Assembly (NCBI GenBank): GCA_002788865.1
Contig: PFSC01000118.1
Coordinates: 1-12,542, forward strand
Length of the DNA stretch: 12,542 bases
From: Candidatus Roizmanbacteria bacterium CG_4_9_14_0_2_um_filter_39_13
Lineage (GTDB): Bacteria > Patescibacteriota > Microgenomatia > UBA1406 > GWC2-37-13
Direction: 5' to 3'
Shown piece after piece: positions 1 through 7,616 of the stretch (within the stretch, counting starts at the first letter, position 1; every line of letters begins with the position of its first letter). Made by a program: the position numbers and the translations under genes. The notes beneath the pieces were generated by a model. The model did not search any database and was not told where the DNA came from. It saw only the letters and a list, made by a program, of their open reading frames with translations.

Positions 1-864
1 GAAATACGCTCAATAAAAAAACATGTCAAATCATTTATTGCCGCTGGCATTTCGTTTTTGATTACAATCAGTCCGCTTCTTATATTCGACCTCCGTCATT
101 ATTTTCTCAATTTCCGACAGTTTTATAAGCTATTTACCGAAGGTGGTCTTTCTTCAGGAAGTTCATATTTTTCAAGGTTGAATGAGACGATTCACGGACT
201 TATGCAACATAGTTTTCAAATATCTACTTCTCCACTTGTATCAATAGTCTTATTATTGGCAATAGTAATCATTGGATATCTTGCATACAAAAAAACTCAA
301 TCAAAATTTATCTTGCTCAATCTTCTCAATGTGATCATATTCCTTATAGGATTTGCTCTATTGGGAAGTGAAAGAATTCCTCATTACTATGGACCTGTCA
401 TACTAAGTTTTTACTTAATCTGCTCGTCTCTTTATGCTCTCATTCAGCATATTAAAATTAAAATTTTTATTGTGGCAATAATTATCGCCACCTTTGTATT
501 TCTTAATATTTCAAATATGTATTTCTTATTTACGGATGGAAATAATCAGATTTCACATGCAAGAAAAGTGGCAGATAGTTTTGAAAAATACGTTCAGAAA
601 CAACCTATTCAAACAGTTGTATTCCCACATTTCGAAAGTGACGGACAGTATAGATATTTTCTTGAAATACGCTCTTACGACATCCTGCCGGCGGATTCTT
701 CCACACAACCAGAAGAACTGTATATCATCTGTCGCGAAGAATGCAATCCCACAGGTGACGGACAATGGCAAATTGCGGCGTTCACGGATAAACATCTAGA
801 AACACAGTGGAAAGTTGATGGTGTTACAATATATAAAATCATTCATAACAATACAGAGCCATGA
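1..864 (+). CDS. GT-C membrane glycosyltransferase (PMT/GT39-like), 3' part only
   Basis: The reading frame is open from base 1, so this is the C-terminal 287 residues of a longer protein that begins outside the window; the TTG at 58 is not a believable start. A hydrophobic segment runs into the motif SPLLIFDLRH (residues 24-33), typical of the middle of bacterial dolichyl-phosphate-mannose-protein-mannosyltransferase relatives. Three or four further membrane spans follow at about residues 80-170. A soluble tail of roughly 110 residues, expected outside the membrane, has the YFLEIRS and LYIICREEC stretches often seen in CPR members, with Cys244 and Cys248. The family moves a sugar from a polyprenyl-phosphate donor to an acceptor on the outer face; donor and acceptor cannot be told here. 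The catalytic Asp/Glu loop lies upstream and is not visible. The stop TGA overlaps the next start in ATGA, indicating translational coupling. Confidence 0.85.
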   Translation, partial: EIRSIKKHVKSFIAAGISFLITISPLLIFDLRHYFLNFRQFYKLFTEGGLSSGSSYFSRLNETIHGLMQHSFQISTSPLVSIVLLLAIVIIGYLAYKKTQSKFILLNLLNVIIFLIGFALLGSERIPHYYGPVILSFYLICSSLYALIQHIKIKIFIVAIIIATFVFLNISNMYFLFTDGNNQISHARKVADSFEKYVQKQPIQTVVFPHFESDGQYRYFLEIRSYDILPADSSTQPEELYIICREECNPTGDGQWQIAAFTDKHLETQWKVDGVTIYKIIHNNTEP

Positions 865-1610
865 AGATATCTCTAATCATACCTTGCTACAATGAGGAGG
901 CAAATATCCAAAGAGGAGTTCTTGATCGAATTGGAAACTTTACCAGCAATGACTCGCGTTTTGAGGAAGTGATCATAGTTGATGATGGATCGACCGATCG
1001 ATCTATCGAACTGATCGAAAAAAAATATCTCCCTTTATATAAAAAATTTAGACTGGTGAAGAATAAACACCTTGGAAAGGCTTTTGCAGTAATTCGTGGG
1101 ATAGAAGAAGCGCGAGGTGATTTTACAATGTTTTCAGATATTGATCTGGCAACTCCGATTGAAGAAGCGGAAAAATTGATCTCAGAGGCGGCAAATGGGT
1201 ACGATATAGTCATCGGCTCACGAAGTGGGCGGAGAAAAGGAGCTCCTCTCACTCGTAAGATCATGGCTTTGGGGATGATATTCATACGGCATTTTATTAT
1301 TGGCCTGAAAGGTGTGTATGACACACAATGCGGGTTTAAACTTTTTAAATCGAGCGTTGCAAAAAACATTGTCAAGAACCTCAAGGTATTTCGAGAGAAA
1401 CACGAGAAAGAAGGTTCGTCGGTCTCTGCGGGTTTTGATCTTGAATTTTTATTTCTTGGTTCAAAGCTTGGATACTCAATCAAGGAAGTTTCAGTCGTTT
1501 GGAGGCATATTGAGACGAAAAACGTAACATTTTTCAAGTCATCACTGGAAAGCTTACAAGATATTTTTTCGATCAAAAAGTATGATATTCTCAAAAAATA
1601 CCCTCACTAA
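861..1610 (+). CDS. GT2 polyprenyl-phosphate sugar synthase (Dpm1/Alg5-like)
   Basis: A 249-residue GT-A fold glycosyltransferase of family 2. It opens with MKISLIIPCYNEE, has the nucleotide-binding DDGSTD at 41-46, the metal-binding D-x-D within SDIDLATP (92-99), and the family signatures DTQCGFKLF (154-162) and GFDLEFL (191-197). This set matches dolichyl-phosphate mannose or glucose synthases, which transfer a sugar from GDP-mannose or UDP-glucose to a polyprenyl phosphate on the cytoplasmic face. No C-terminal membrane spans are seen, so it is the soluble or peripheral type rather than the GtrB type with two spans. The sugar cannot be fixed by eye. It is the only gene here likely to make the lipid-linked donor that the surrounding GT-C enzymes need, which explains its place in the operon. 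The start is coupled to the upstream stop by ATGA; the 3' end overlaps the next gene by 29 bp. Confidence 0.9.
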   Translation: MKISLIIPCYNEEANIQRGVLDRIGNFTSNDSRFEEVIIVDDGSTDRSIELIEKKYLPLYKKFRLVKNKHLGKAFAVIRGIEEARGDFTMFSDIDLATPIEEAEKLISEAANGYDIVIGSRSGRRKGAPLTRKIMALGMIFIRHFIIGLKGVYDTQCGFKLFKSSVAKNIVKNLKVFREKHEKEGSSVSAGFDLEFLFLGSKLGYSIKEVSVVWRHIETKNVTFFKSSLESLQDIFSIKKYDILKKYPH

Positions 1611-2877
1611 TATACTCATTCCGGTTCTCCTTTCAATAATAAGCGGATGTATCATTTTTTATAAATTTCCGTATATTCCTCAACATATCAGCACTGATGA
1701 GGTTGAGTTTATCCAACTTGCTCAATCTCTCGAAAACATTCCGTATACTCCATACAGCCGACTCGCTACTGGCCACGCAACGCTCTATTTCTATATTCTT
1801 TTGGCATCAATCAAGCTATTTGGTTCTACAGTTTTTGCGGTCAGATTTCCTTCGGCTCTCTTTGGAGTAGTTGACGTCGTTCTAATATATTTCGTTTTTA
1901 GGCTTCTCTTCGAATCTCGGAAAAAATTTGACTCAACTCTTCAAATAGTATTTCCATTTCTATTTGCCTTTGTCTTTGCAACGGTGCGTTGGTACTTCAA
2001 CTTTGCTCGATTTGGATTTGAGGCGAGCACTGTATTGTTTTTTGAACTGACAGGGTTACTCACTTTTCTCCTGTATCGAAAGTATAAAAACTATGGTTTT
2101 CTGATTGGAACCGGAATACTTGCCGGACTTGCATACAATTCATATACCCCAGGGCGCTTATTTTTCTTACTTCCTATAATGTTGTTATGTTTTGATTTTT
2201 GGAATCATAAATCAGCAAAAAAAGAGATCATAAAACAACTGCTTTATGTACTCATTCCGTTTGTGATTTGTATTACACCACTCAATCTTTATTTTACTCA
2301 ACATGATGATAATCGAATTTATGAACAATTCTTTCTCCAAAGTGAACGAATTTCAATCCAAGAAAAATCGTCGTTTCTCTGGGAAAATATTACAAAAGTA
2401 AGTGGAATGTTTTTGTTTCAAGGCGACTCGAATGGTCGACATAACTATCCGGGAAAGCCAATGCTCAATCCATTCTTAGGTATTTTTTTTATAGTCGGAT
2501 TACTAATAAGCATCTTTCAATGGAAAAAATTTCCTAATAAAATATTTCTTCTCTATTTTGCTCTTGGTATTTTACCACCGCTTCTTACCTATCCTTGGGA
2601 AAATCCAAATGCTCTCCGATCTGTAACCGTTCTTCCTGCCGTTGTATTTTTTATTGGACAGAGTTTACAACTTATTACTAAAATCTCTATGTATAAAAAA
2701 CATGTAATATATATACTATTTATACTTGTTGGGCTTTCGGCAATATACGAAATCAGAACGTACTTTGTTTTTCAGACCTTAGTCTTTCCATCATCATTTG
2801 AAATTAGTCCTGACCTACTGCCTCAATATCTTGATGGGACATATCCTATCCGCCCTAATTCAATACAAAAACTATGA
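1582..2877 (+). CDS. GT-C membrane glycosyltransferase (PMT/GT39-like)
   Basis: A 431-residue multi-spanning protein. After a first span (about 10-28), the first outer loop carries STDE (Asp39, Glu40), the position of the catalytic acid in GT-C enzymes. Then come AVRFPSALFG (86-95), a signature of this family; YNSYTPGRL (185-193); and the loop FQGDSNGRHNYPGKPMLNP (279-297), whose GD..RHN.PG.P.L.P pattern is characteristic of PMT-like proteins of CPR and Chloroflexi. NALRSVTVLPAV (343-354) follows, then a last span and a very short tail of about 35 residues, without the large soluble domain of its neighbours. It probably uses a polyprenyl-phosphate sugar on the outer face. The ATG start overlaps the upstream gene by 29 bp and has no Shine-Dalgarno match, but there is no better start. 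The end overlaps the next gene by ATGA. Confidence 0.88.
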   Translation: MIFSKNTLTNILIPVLLSIISGCIIFYKFPYIPQHISTDEVEFIQLAQSLENIPYTPYSRLATGHATLYFYILLASIKLFGSTVFAVRFPSALFGVVDVVLIYFVFRLLFESRKKFDSTLQIVFPFLFAFVFATVRWYFNFARFGFEASTVLFFELTGLLTFLLYRKYKNYGFLIGTGILAGLAYNSYTPGRLFFLLPIMLLCFDFWNHKSAKKEIIKQLLYVLIPFVICITPLNLYFTQHDDNRIYEQFFLQSERISIQEKSSFLWENITKVSGMFLFQGDSNGRHNYPGKPMLNPFLGIFFIVGLLISIFQWKKFPNKIFLLYFALGILPPLLTYPWENPNALRSVTVLPAVVFFIGQSLQLITKISMYKKHVIYILFILVGLSAIYEIRTYFVFQTLVFPSSFEISPDLLPQYLDGTYPIRPNSIQKL

Positions 2878-4334
2878 AATTAATATATCAAACTATTGCA
2901 AAACATTGGCAAGTTTCAACATATCTTCTACTATTTACAATCTTATTCACTGTCAAAATTGTTCAAAATCCTCATCCTTTTTTTGACTGGGATGAATCAA
3001 TTTATGCGCAAGTCGGACAAGAAATGATAGAAGCAAAGACAATTGTTCCTCTTTGGCAAGGACAAAGTTGGCTCGACAAGCCACCACTTGTACCATTGTT
3101 TTATGGATTGGTAATGATTGCGACTCCATTTGCTCAACCAGAAGTTTCTACACGCATCGCAACGTTATTTCTTTCAGTATTCGCGCTGATTCTTACCTAC
3201 ATGCTTTACTGGAAAGTGCTGAAAGAACAATGGTTCACTACACTTGTCGTCATCATAACTTCAATGAGCTCTATCTTTCTTCAACGCGCACAGGTTTTGA
3301 ATGTTGATATTTTTCTGCTCATAGGATGGCTTGGCTATCTGTTATTTTATAAAAAATTCTGGACTTCTCTCGTATTCTTATCATTTGCGGTATATAGCAA
3401 ATCTCTGATAGGTTTTTATCCGGTGGGAATAATGGGATTATTTTTTCTGTATCGTTTTTTAACCAAACAAATTGATACAAAAAAACTTTTGGAAGAATTC
3501 AAACGGCTGTTTATTCACTTTTTCATTCTCGCAATATGGTATATCGGCATGTATGTTTTTTATGGTAATAATTTTTTGTATCAGCATTTTTATGAAAGCC
3601 ATGTAAAACGCGTTACTGCTTCAATCGAATCTCATTTTGGACGAAGAACGTTTTATATTGACCTTCTGTCGATTGAGTTTGGAAAATACATCTGGTGGTC
3701 AATTCTAGGGTTTTCTATCCTCATATTTCAATGCTTGCGGAAACGATTGTCTGATCAACAACTACTTTTTGCACTTTTTATTGTTCCATGGTTTTTATTT
3801 TTGAATTTGACTAAAACTAAAATATTTTGGTATGGGCATCCATATATTCCTCAGTTTGCACTTTTGATGGTGTATCCGCTCAGTTTGATAAAAAAAGCTC
3901 GGTTGATTTATTCACTTATTATCATTGTGATTATCACTTCTCTTCTTCATCACTATTTTATCTCATCAACGGTATTGAATAACTTTTACTCATCAAATGA
4001 TCCTCACCATATTGTAGCGAAGATCGCCAACAGTTTTTGCGATGAACTCAATGTTGTTGTGGAACCTGAGGGGCGAGAAACATATCAAACACTCAAGAGT
4101 ATGAATTTACTTATCACAACAAGTAGATGGTGGGGAAATCATCCATCGATGATTTACTACTTTAACGGCGACCTCCATTTTTTATACACACTGGAAGAGT
4201 TGCAAGACAAAAATAATAATATGACAACAGAGAAAACCTGCTTTGTTATTCACAAGAACGACACAAACGCAATGCAATTCCTCAACATGTCCGTTCGATT
4301 TACCAAAGATCCACTTCAGCTCTATATGAATTGA
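2874..4334 (+). CDS. GT-C membrane glycosyltransferase, ArnT-like
   Basis: A 486-residue membrane protein with a clear ArnT/PMT_2 N-terminus. One span (about 16-30) is followed by FFDWDESIYAQVGQEM (36-51), with the acid pair Asp40-Glu41, then WQGQSWLDKPPL (61-72). The DKPPL motif is shared with ArnT (GT83), the aminoarabinose transferase that uses undecaprenyl-phosphate sugar, and is not present in the other GT-C proteins of this window. About ten further spans lie between 75 and 365. The C-terminal 115 residues are soluble and probably external; they contain Cys389 and Cys456, which could form a disulfide. The similarity supports polyprenyl-phosphate sugar transfer; it does not show that the acceptor is lipid A, and a lipid A target is unlikely in a CPR-type cell. 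ATGA overlap couples it to the gene before it, and its TGA stop overlaps a possible TTG start of the next gene. Confidence 0.88.
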   Translation: MKLIYQTIAKHWQVSTYLLLFTILFTVKIVQNPHPFFDWDESIYAQVGQEMIEAKTIVPLWQGQSWLDKPPLVPLFYGLVMIATPFAQPEVSTRIATLFLSVFALILTYMLYWKVLKEQWFTTLVVIITSMSSIFLQRAQVLNVDIFLLIGWLGYLLFYKKFWTSLVFLSFAVYSKSLIGFYPVGIMGLFFLYRFLTKQIDTKKLLEEFKRLFIHFFILAIWYIGMYVFYGNNFLYQHFYESHVKRVTASIESHFGRRTFYIDLLSIEFGKYIWWSILGFSILIFQCLRKRLSDQQLLFALFIVPWFLFLNLTKTKIFWYGHPYIPQFALLMVYPLSLIKKARLIYSLIIIVIITSLLHHYFISSTVLNNFYSSNDPHHIVAKIANSFCDELNVVVEPEGRETYQTLKSMNLLITTSRWWGNHPSMIYYFNGDLHFLYTLEELQDKNNNMTTEKTCFVIHKNDTNAMQFLNMSVRFTKDPLQLYMN

Positions 4335-4363
4335 CGGTAGCATTTATTGTATACTTTACTGGT

Positions 4364-5911
4364 ATGTTCTCAATTGAATCAATCATCAAATACCTCAAAA
4401 AAACATTCACAAGGTACGACATTCTCATTGTTCTTACAATCATCTTTCTGTATGAACTCACTCGCTTAACAAACCTCGAACGTTGGCCAATCTTTTCTGA
4501 CGAAGGCATTTATATCAGGTGGGCAAAAGTTGCATGGAAAGATGCATCTTGGAGATTTATTTCCGTGACAGATGGAAGGCAACCTCTGCAGACATGGGCT
4601 ACTATTCCATTTCTTAAGATCTTCCCAAATAATATGCTTCTTGCAGGAAGATTATTCTCTGTGACGACAGGATTTATTGGCCTTACCGGGACGTTTTGTC
4701 TCTTGATGTATCTTTGGGGAAAGCGTGCAGCAATCTTTGGCGCAACTCTATTTGTTTTTCTTCCCTATTTTGTATTCTATGATCGAATGGCGCTTGTAGA
4801 TTCTGCGGTGAATGCTGGCTTTGTCTGGATACTCCTTTTTTCAATCATTCTTATACGAACGAGGCGCCTTGACGTTGCGATGATTCTTGGATTTATCGGT
4901 GGATTTGCCCTACTTGCAAAATCCTCGTCACGAATGTTTCTGATGCTTGCGGCAACTGCGCCGATCATATATCTACAGGAGAAAAAAGTAAAAAAAATAC
5001 TATCACATTCAATCAATTATTTCGCGCTGCTTGGTATCGCAATGGGAATAAGCCTGTTATTTTACAATGTTCAGAGACTATCCCCTTTCTTTCAATATGT
5101 TGCACAAAAAAATACTACATTTGTCATGACATTCGATGAATTTTTTACAACACCTTTTGCATACATACACAATTTTACCGACCTGCCTCTGTATGTTTCG
5201 TGGGAATCAGGATGGTTTATCATTCCTCTGAGCCTCGTTGGTCTGTATTACTTGTATAAGAAAGATGCTCTTCTTGCATTGTATTTTTCTATGTTTATTC
5301 TTCTCCCATATATTGCAATATCACTATTTGCAAAAGTTTTGTTTCCTCGATATGTATTATTTTATGGCTCGATACTCGTCATCACCGCAACGTATTTTTT
5401 CATTACTTTGAAGAAAAAATTTGTTGCATATATCATTTTTGGCTTACTCCTTGTTTCAATGGGGATATTCAACTACCCGCTATTGTTCGATCCAGTTCGC
5501 GCCAATTTCCCTCCCGTTGACCGTGGACAGTATATATCTGGAGTGACCTCAGTGTGGGGAGCAGAAGATCTGATGAATTCCATGCGAGAAAAATCAATCG
5601 TACGGCCTGTTCTCATCCTTGCGGAAGGTGATTTTGGACTTATTGCAGATGTCCTGAAAGTATACCTTCATGATGACGATCGTATCGAAATCCGAGGTTT
5701 GTGGCCACTTGACGAGCGAAATTTTCCAGAATTTCAACATGAACTTCTCGACAGACAAGTATTTATCGTATTTTCTCATAGGGAAGTATTTCCAAAAGAA
5801 TGGCCTATCAAGTTTTCGCAAAAATATGGAAAACCCGAAGGAGATAAAGCAGTATATGTATATGAACTATTGCCGATTGCTTCTGAGTTTTCAATAATCT
5901 CAAAAAACTAA
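4364..5911 (+). CDS. GT-C membrane glycosyltransferase (PMT/GT39-like)
   Basis: A multi-spanning protein of 515 residues from the ATG at 4364, or 526 from the in-frame TTG at 4331 that overlaps the previous stop as TTGA. I prefer the ATG because it gives a polar, basic N-terminus before the first span, as in the neighbouring GT-C proteins; neither start has a Shine-Dalgarno sequence. In ATG numbering, the first outer loop has IFSDEGIYIRW with Asp46 and Glu47, and DGRQPLQTW at 70-78. The next spans lead to FYDRMALVDSAVNA, with Asp140 and Asp146, a conserved loop of ArnT/PMT relatives. A soluble C-terminal domain of about 130 residues follows the last span near residue 375. The expected role is outer-face transfer of a sugar from a polyprenyl-phosphate donor; the substrate is unknown. 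Unlike several neighbours, its tail has no cysteines. The gap to the next gene is 13 bp. Confidence 0.88.
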   Translation: MFSIESIIKYLKKTFTRYDILIVLTIIFLYELTRLTNLERWPIFSDEGIYIRWAKVAWKDASWRFISVTDGRQPLQTWATIPFLKIFPNNMLLAGRLFSVTTGFIGLTGTFCLLMYLWGKRAAIFGATLFVFLPYFVFYDRMALVDSAVNAGFVWILLFSIILIRTRRLDVAMILGFIGGFALLAKSSSRMFLMLAATAPIIYLQEKKVKKILSHSINYFALLGIAMGISLLFYNVQRLSPFFQYVAQKNTTFVMTFDEFFTTPFAYIHNFTDLPLYVSWESGWFIIPLSLVGLYYLYKKDALLALYFSMFILLPYIAISLFAKVLFPRYVLFYGSILVITATYFFITLKKKFVAYIIFGLLLVSMGIFNYPLLFDPVRANFPPVDRGQYISGVTSVWGAEDLMNSMREKSIVRPVLILAEGDFGLIADVLKVYLHDDDRIEIRGLWPLDERNFPEFQHELLDRQVFIVFSHREVFPKEWPIKFSQKYGKPEGDKAVYVYELLPIASEFSIISKN

Positions 5912-5924
5912 TCTTTTATTTGCT

Positions 5925-7616
5925 ATGACTCCTTCAAAATTCATTGTTTCAAAACAATTCTGGATAACGTTCTTTGTTGTCCTGATGATTTTTGCCCGAA
6001 ATCTCAACCCATTTGATTCTCTTACATTCGTAGGTCATGACGAGACTCAGGCTGCGCGAATTTCAGAATTTAGTTTCAATATTCAAAATGGAGTACTTCC
6101 CCCACGAATCGCTCCTCATTTTTCATTCAATCTTGGATATCCTATTTTCAATTATTATGCGCCTTTTGCATACTGGATAACATCATTTATTCATATTGCA
6201 GGCGTACCAGTTCCTCAATCGCTCGAGATCAGTTATATGTTCGCGCTTATCGTTGGACTGTTTGGAATATATCGTTTTCTCAAATATTTCTTTGGCAGAC
6301 TTTCTGGATTTATTGGGTCAATAGCCTATATTAGTTCTCCCTTCATTGCAGTTGATATTTTTGTTCGAAGCAATCTTGCAGAGATGTGGTTTTTTGCACT
6401 ATTTCCTCTGGCGTTATCATACATAACAACGACAAAGAAAAAAAATGTATTCCCTACTGCACTTATTTTGTCAGCACTCTTTACCTCGCACAATATTTTT
6501 TCACTTATTTCAATTCCGATCATTCTTATGTATGTGGCGATAATAAAAAATCGATATGCGTGGGTTGCGGCTATTGGAGGAATCATATTAAGTTCATATT
6601 TCTGGCTTCCCGCACTTGGTGAATTAGCACAAGTACATGCATCTCGCGTCGCGACACTCACTGAATATTCAGACCACTTCTTGTGCCCCATGCAACTCTG
6701 GAGCTCTCCATGGGGATATGCAGGGTCAGCACCCGGATGCGTGCTCGATGGCATGTCTTTTATGGTTGGGAAAGTCCAGCTATTTTTTGCAGGAGTAGGG
6801 ATCAGTCTTTTTATAATAAAATTGCTTAAAAAGAAATATGAAAAAAGAGACGTACTTATCGCTTCTGTAGGACTTTTGCTATTTGCGAGCATATTTTCAA
6901 CTACTGAATCTTCTTTATTTCTGTGGAAAATGTTCGAGCCAGTTCTCTCACTCTTTCAGTTTCCATGGAGATTTTTACTATTCGTGATATTTGGACTGGC
7001 ATTTTTTACGGCATACTTCCTCTCAGTTCAACCACGAATCGTTCGCATCATCTCTGCAGGAGTCATACTGATTATGATTATTTTTTTGAATGCCAAATTT
7101 TTCAAACCACAAGATCTTCAAATTCAAAACTATACCAACTCGTATCTTTCGAAAGCCTACATCTCAAATATTGCAGCGTTCAAAGTTCCAGAATATGTAC
7201 CTTCATCTGTAGATTTTACATATTGGAAAAATCTTGAAAAACAAAACGCATTGATTTCCGAATTTGATACTCTTGTGGTTCCAACTGCATCACATCAAGG
7301 AAAAATTGAAGTGCTTAATCATTCATCTTTCAGCTCAAAAATAGAAATCCAGACCGATAGCCCTATCGTTCTCAACATTCATTCAGCACATTACTGGAAT
7401 ATTCAAATTGATGGTAAAAAATATGAGCCAAAGAAAGTTGACAAACTTGGTCGTCCAATTATTTCATTCCATGATCAAGATACACATATTGTTGAAATAA
7501 CCTATCGTCAAACAAATATTCAGAAAGTCGCCAATACCCTGACTGTGCTTATCGGTATAATACTACTACTCTATTCCTATCCAAATCTTGTATGGAAAAT
7601 AAACAAAAAACACTAA
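5925..7616 (+). CDS. PTPS-related (PF10131-type) GT-C-like membrane protein
   Basis: A 563-residue membrane protein. Span 1 (about 12-24) precedes FVGHDETQAARISEF (35-49). GVLPPRIAPHFSFNLGYP (56-73) leads into GYPIFNYYAPFAYW (71-84), the hallmark of the family named '6-pyruvoyl-tetrahydropterin synthase related', which despite its name consists of GT-C-like membrane proteins. Further marks are RSNLAEMWFFALFPLAL (148-164), SHN (188-190), QLWSSPWGYAGS (257-268) and LFQFPWRFL (343-351). After the spans, a probable external beta-rich domain (about 395-530) contains HYWNIQIDGKK (489-499), like the PGW..IDG motif of YfhO-type proteins, and a last span closes the chain (540-555). A role in sugar transfer or glycan assembly is inferred; the reaction is not established for close relatives as far as I can tell. 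Cys254 and Cys271 sit in one outer loop. The 3' end overlaps the flippase gene by 25 bp, supporting a shared pathway. Confidence 0.85.
   Translation: MTPSKFIVSKQFWITFFVVLMIFARNLNPFDSLTFVGHDETQAARISEFSFNIQNGVLPPRIAPHFSFNLGYPIFNYYAPFAYWITSFIHIAGVPVPQSLEISYMFALIVGLFGIYRFLKYFFGRLSGFIGSIAYISSPFIAVDIFVRSNLAEMWFFALFPLALSYITTTKKKNVFPTALILSALFTSHNIFSLISIPIILMYVAIIKNRYAWVAAIGGIILSSYFWLPALGELAQVHASRVATLTEYSDHFLCPMQLWSSPWGYAGSAPGCVLDGMSFMVGKVQLFFAGVGISLFIIKLLKKKYEKRDVLIASVGLLLFASIFSTTESSLFLWKMFEPVLSLFQFPWRFLLFVIFGLAFFTAYFLSVQPRIVRIISAGVILIMIIFLNAKFFKPQDLQIQNYTNSYLSKAYISNIAAFKVPEYVPSSVDFTYWKNLEKQNALISEFDTLVVPTASHQGKIEVLNHSSFSSKIEIQTDSPIVLNIHSAHYWNIQIDGKKYEPKKVDKLGRPIISFHDQDTHIVEITYRQTNIQKVANTLTVLIGIILLLYSYPNLVWKINKKH

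Noticed and set aside
1..674. An identical 11-base string, gaaatacgctc, at positions 1 and 664.
   Set aside because: Both copies encode Glu-Ile-Arg-Ser in the same protein, there is no further similarity around them, and there is no third copy.
887..1594. A long minus-strand open frame opposite the GT2 synthase.
   Set aside because: The plus strand encodes all GT2 motifs; the minus-strand translation has no recognisable domain and is rich in Ser/Arg as expected of an antisense shadow.
1582..1610. Six A in the overlap of the GT2 synthase and the next GT-C, possibly a frameshift site like the one at 7605.
   Set aside because: The downstream gene is in the +1 frame here but -1 at 7592, so there is no shared mechanism; Lys-Lys near the end of a protein in AT-rich DNA explains the run.
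4331..4355. TTGACG followed by TATACT, resembling a sigma-70 promoter inside the operon.
   Set aside because: The spacer is only 13 bases, well short of 16-18, and TTGACG doubles as the stop/start overlap; in AT-rich DNA such matches are frequent.
6326..6892. A 188-codon minus-strand open frame inside the PTPS-related gene.
   Set aside because: It lies wholly opposite conserved family motifs of the plus-strand protein and shows no recognisable domain; treated as a shadow.
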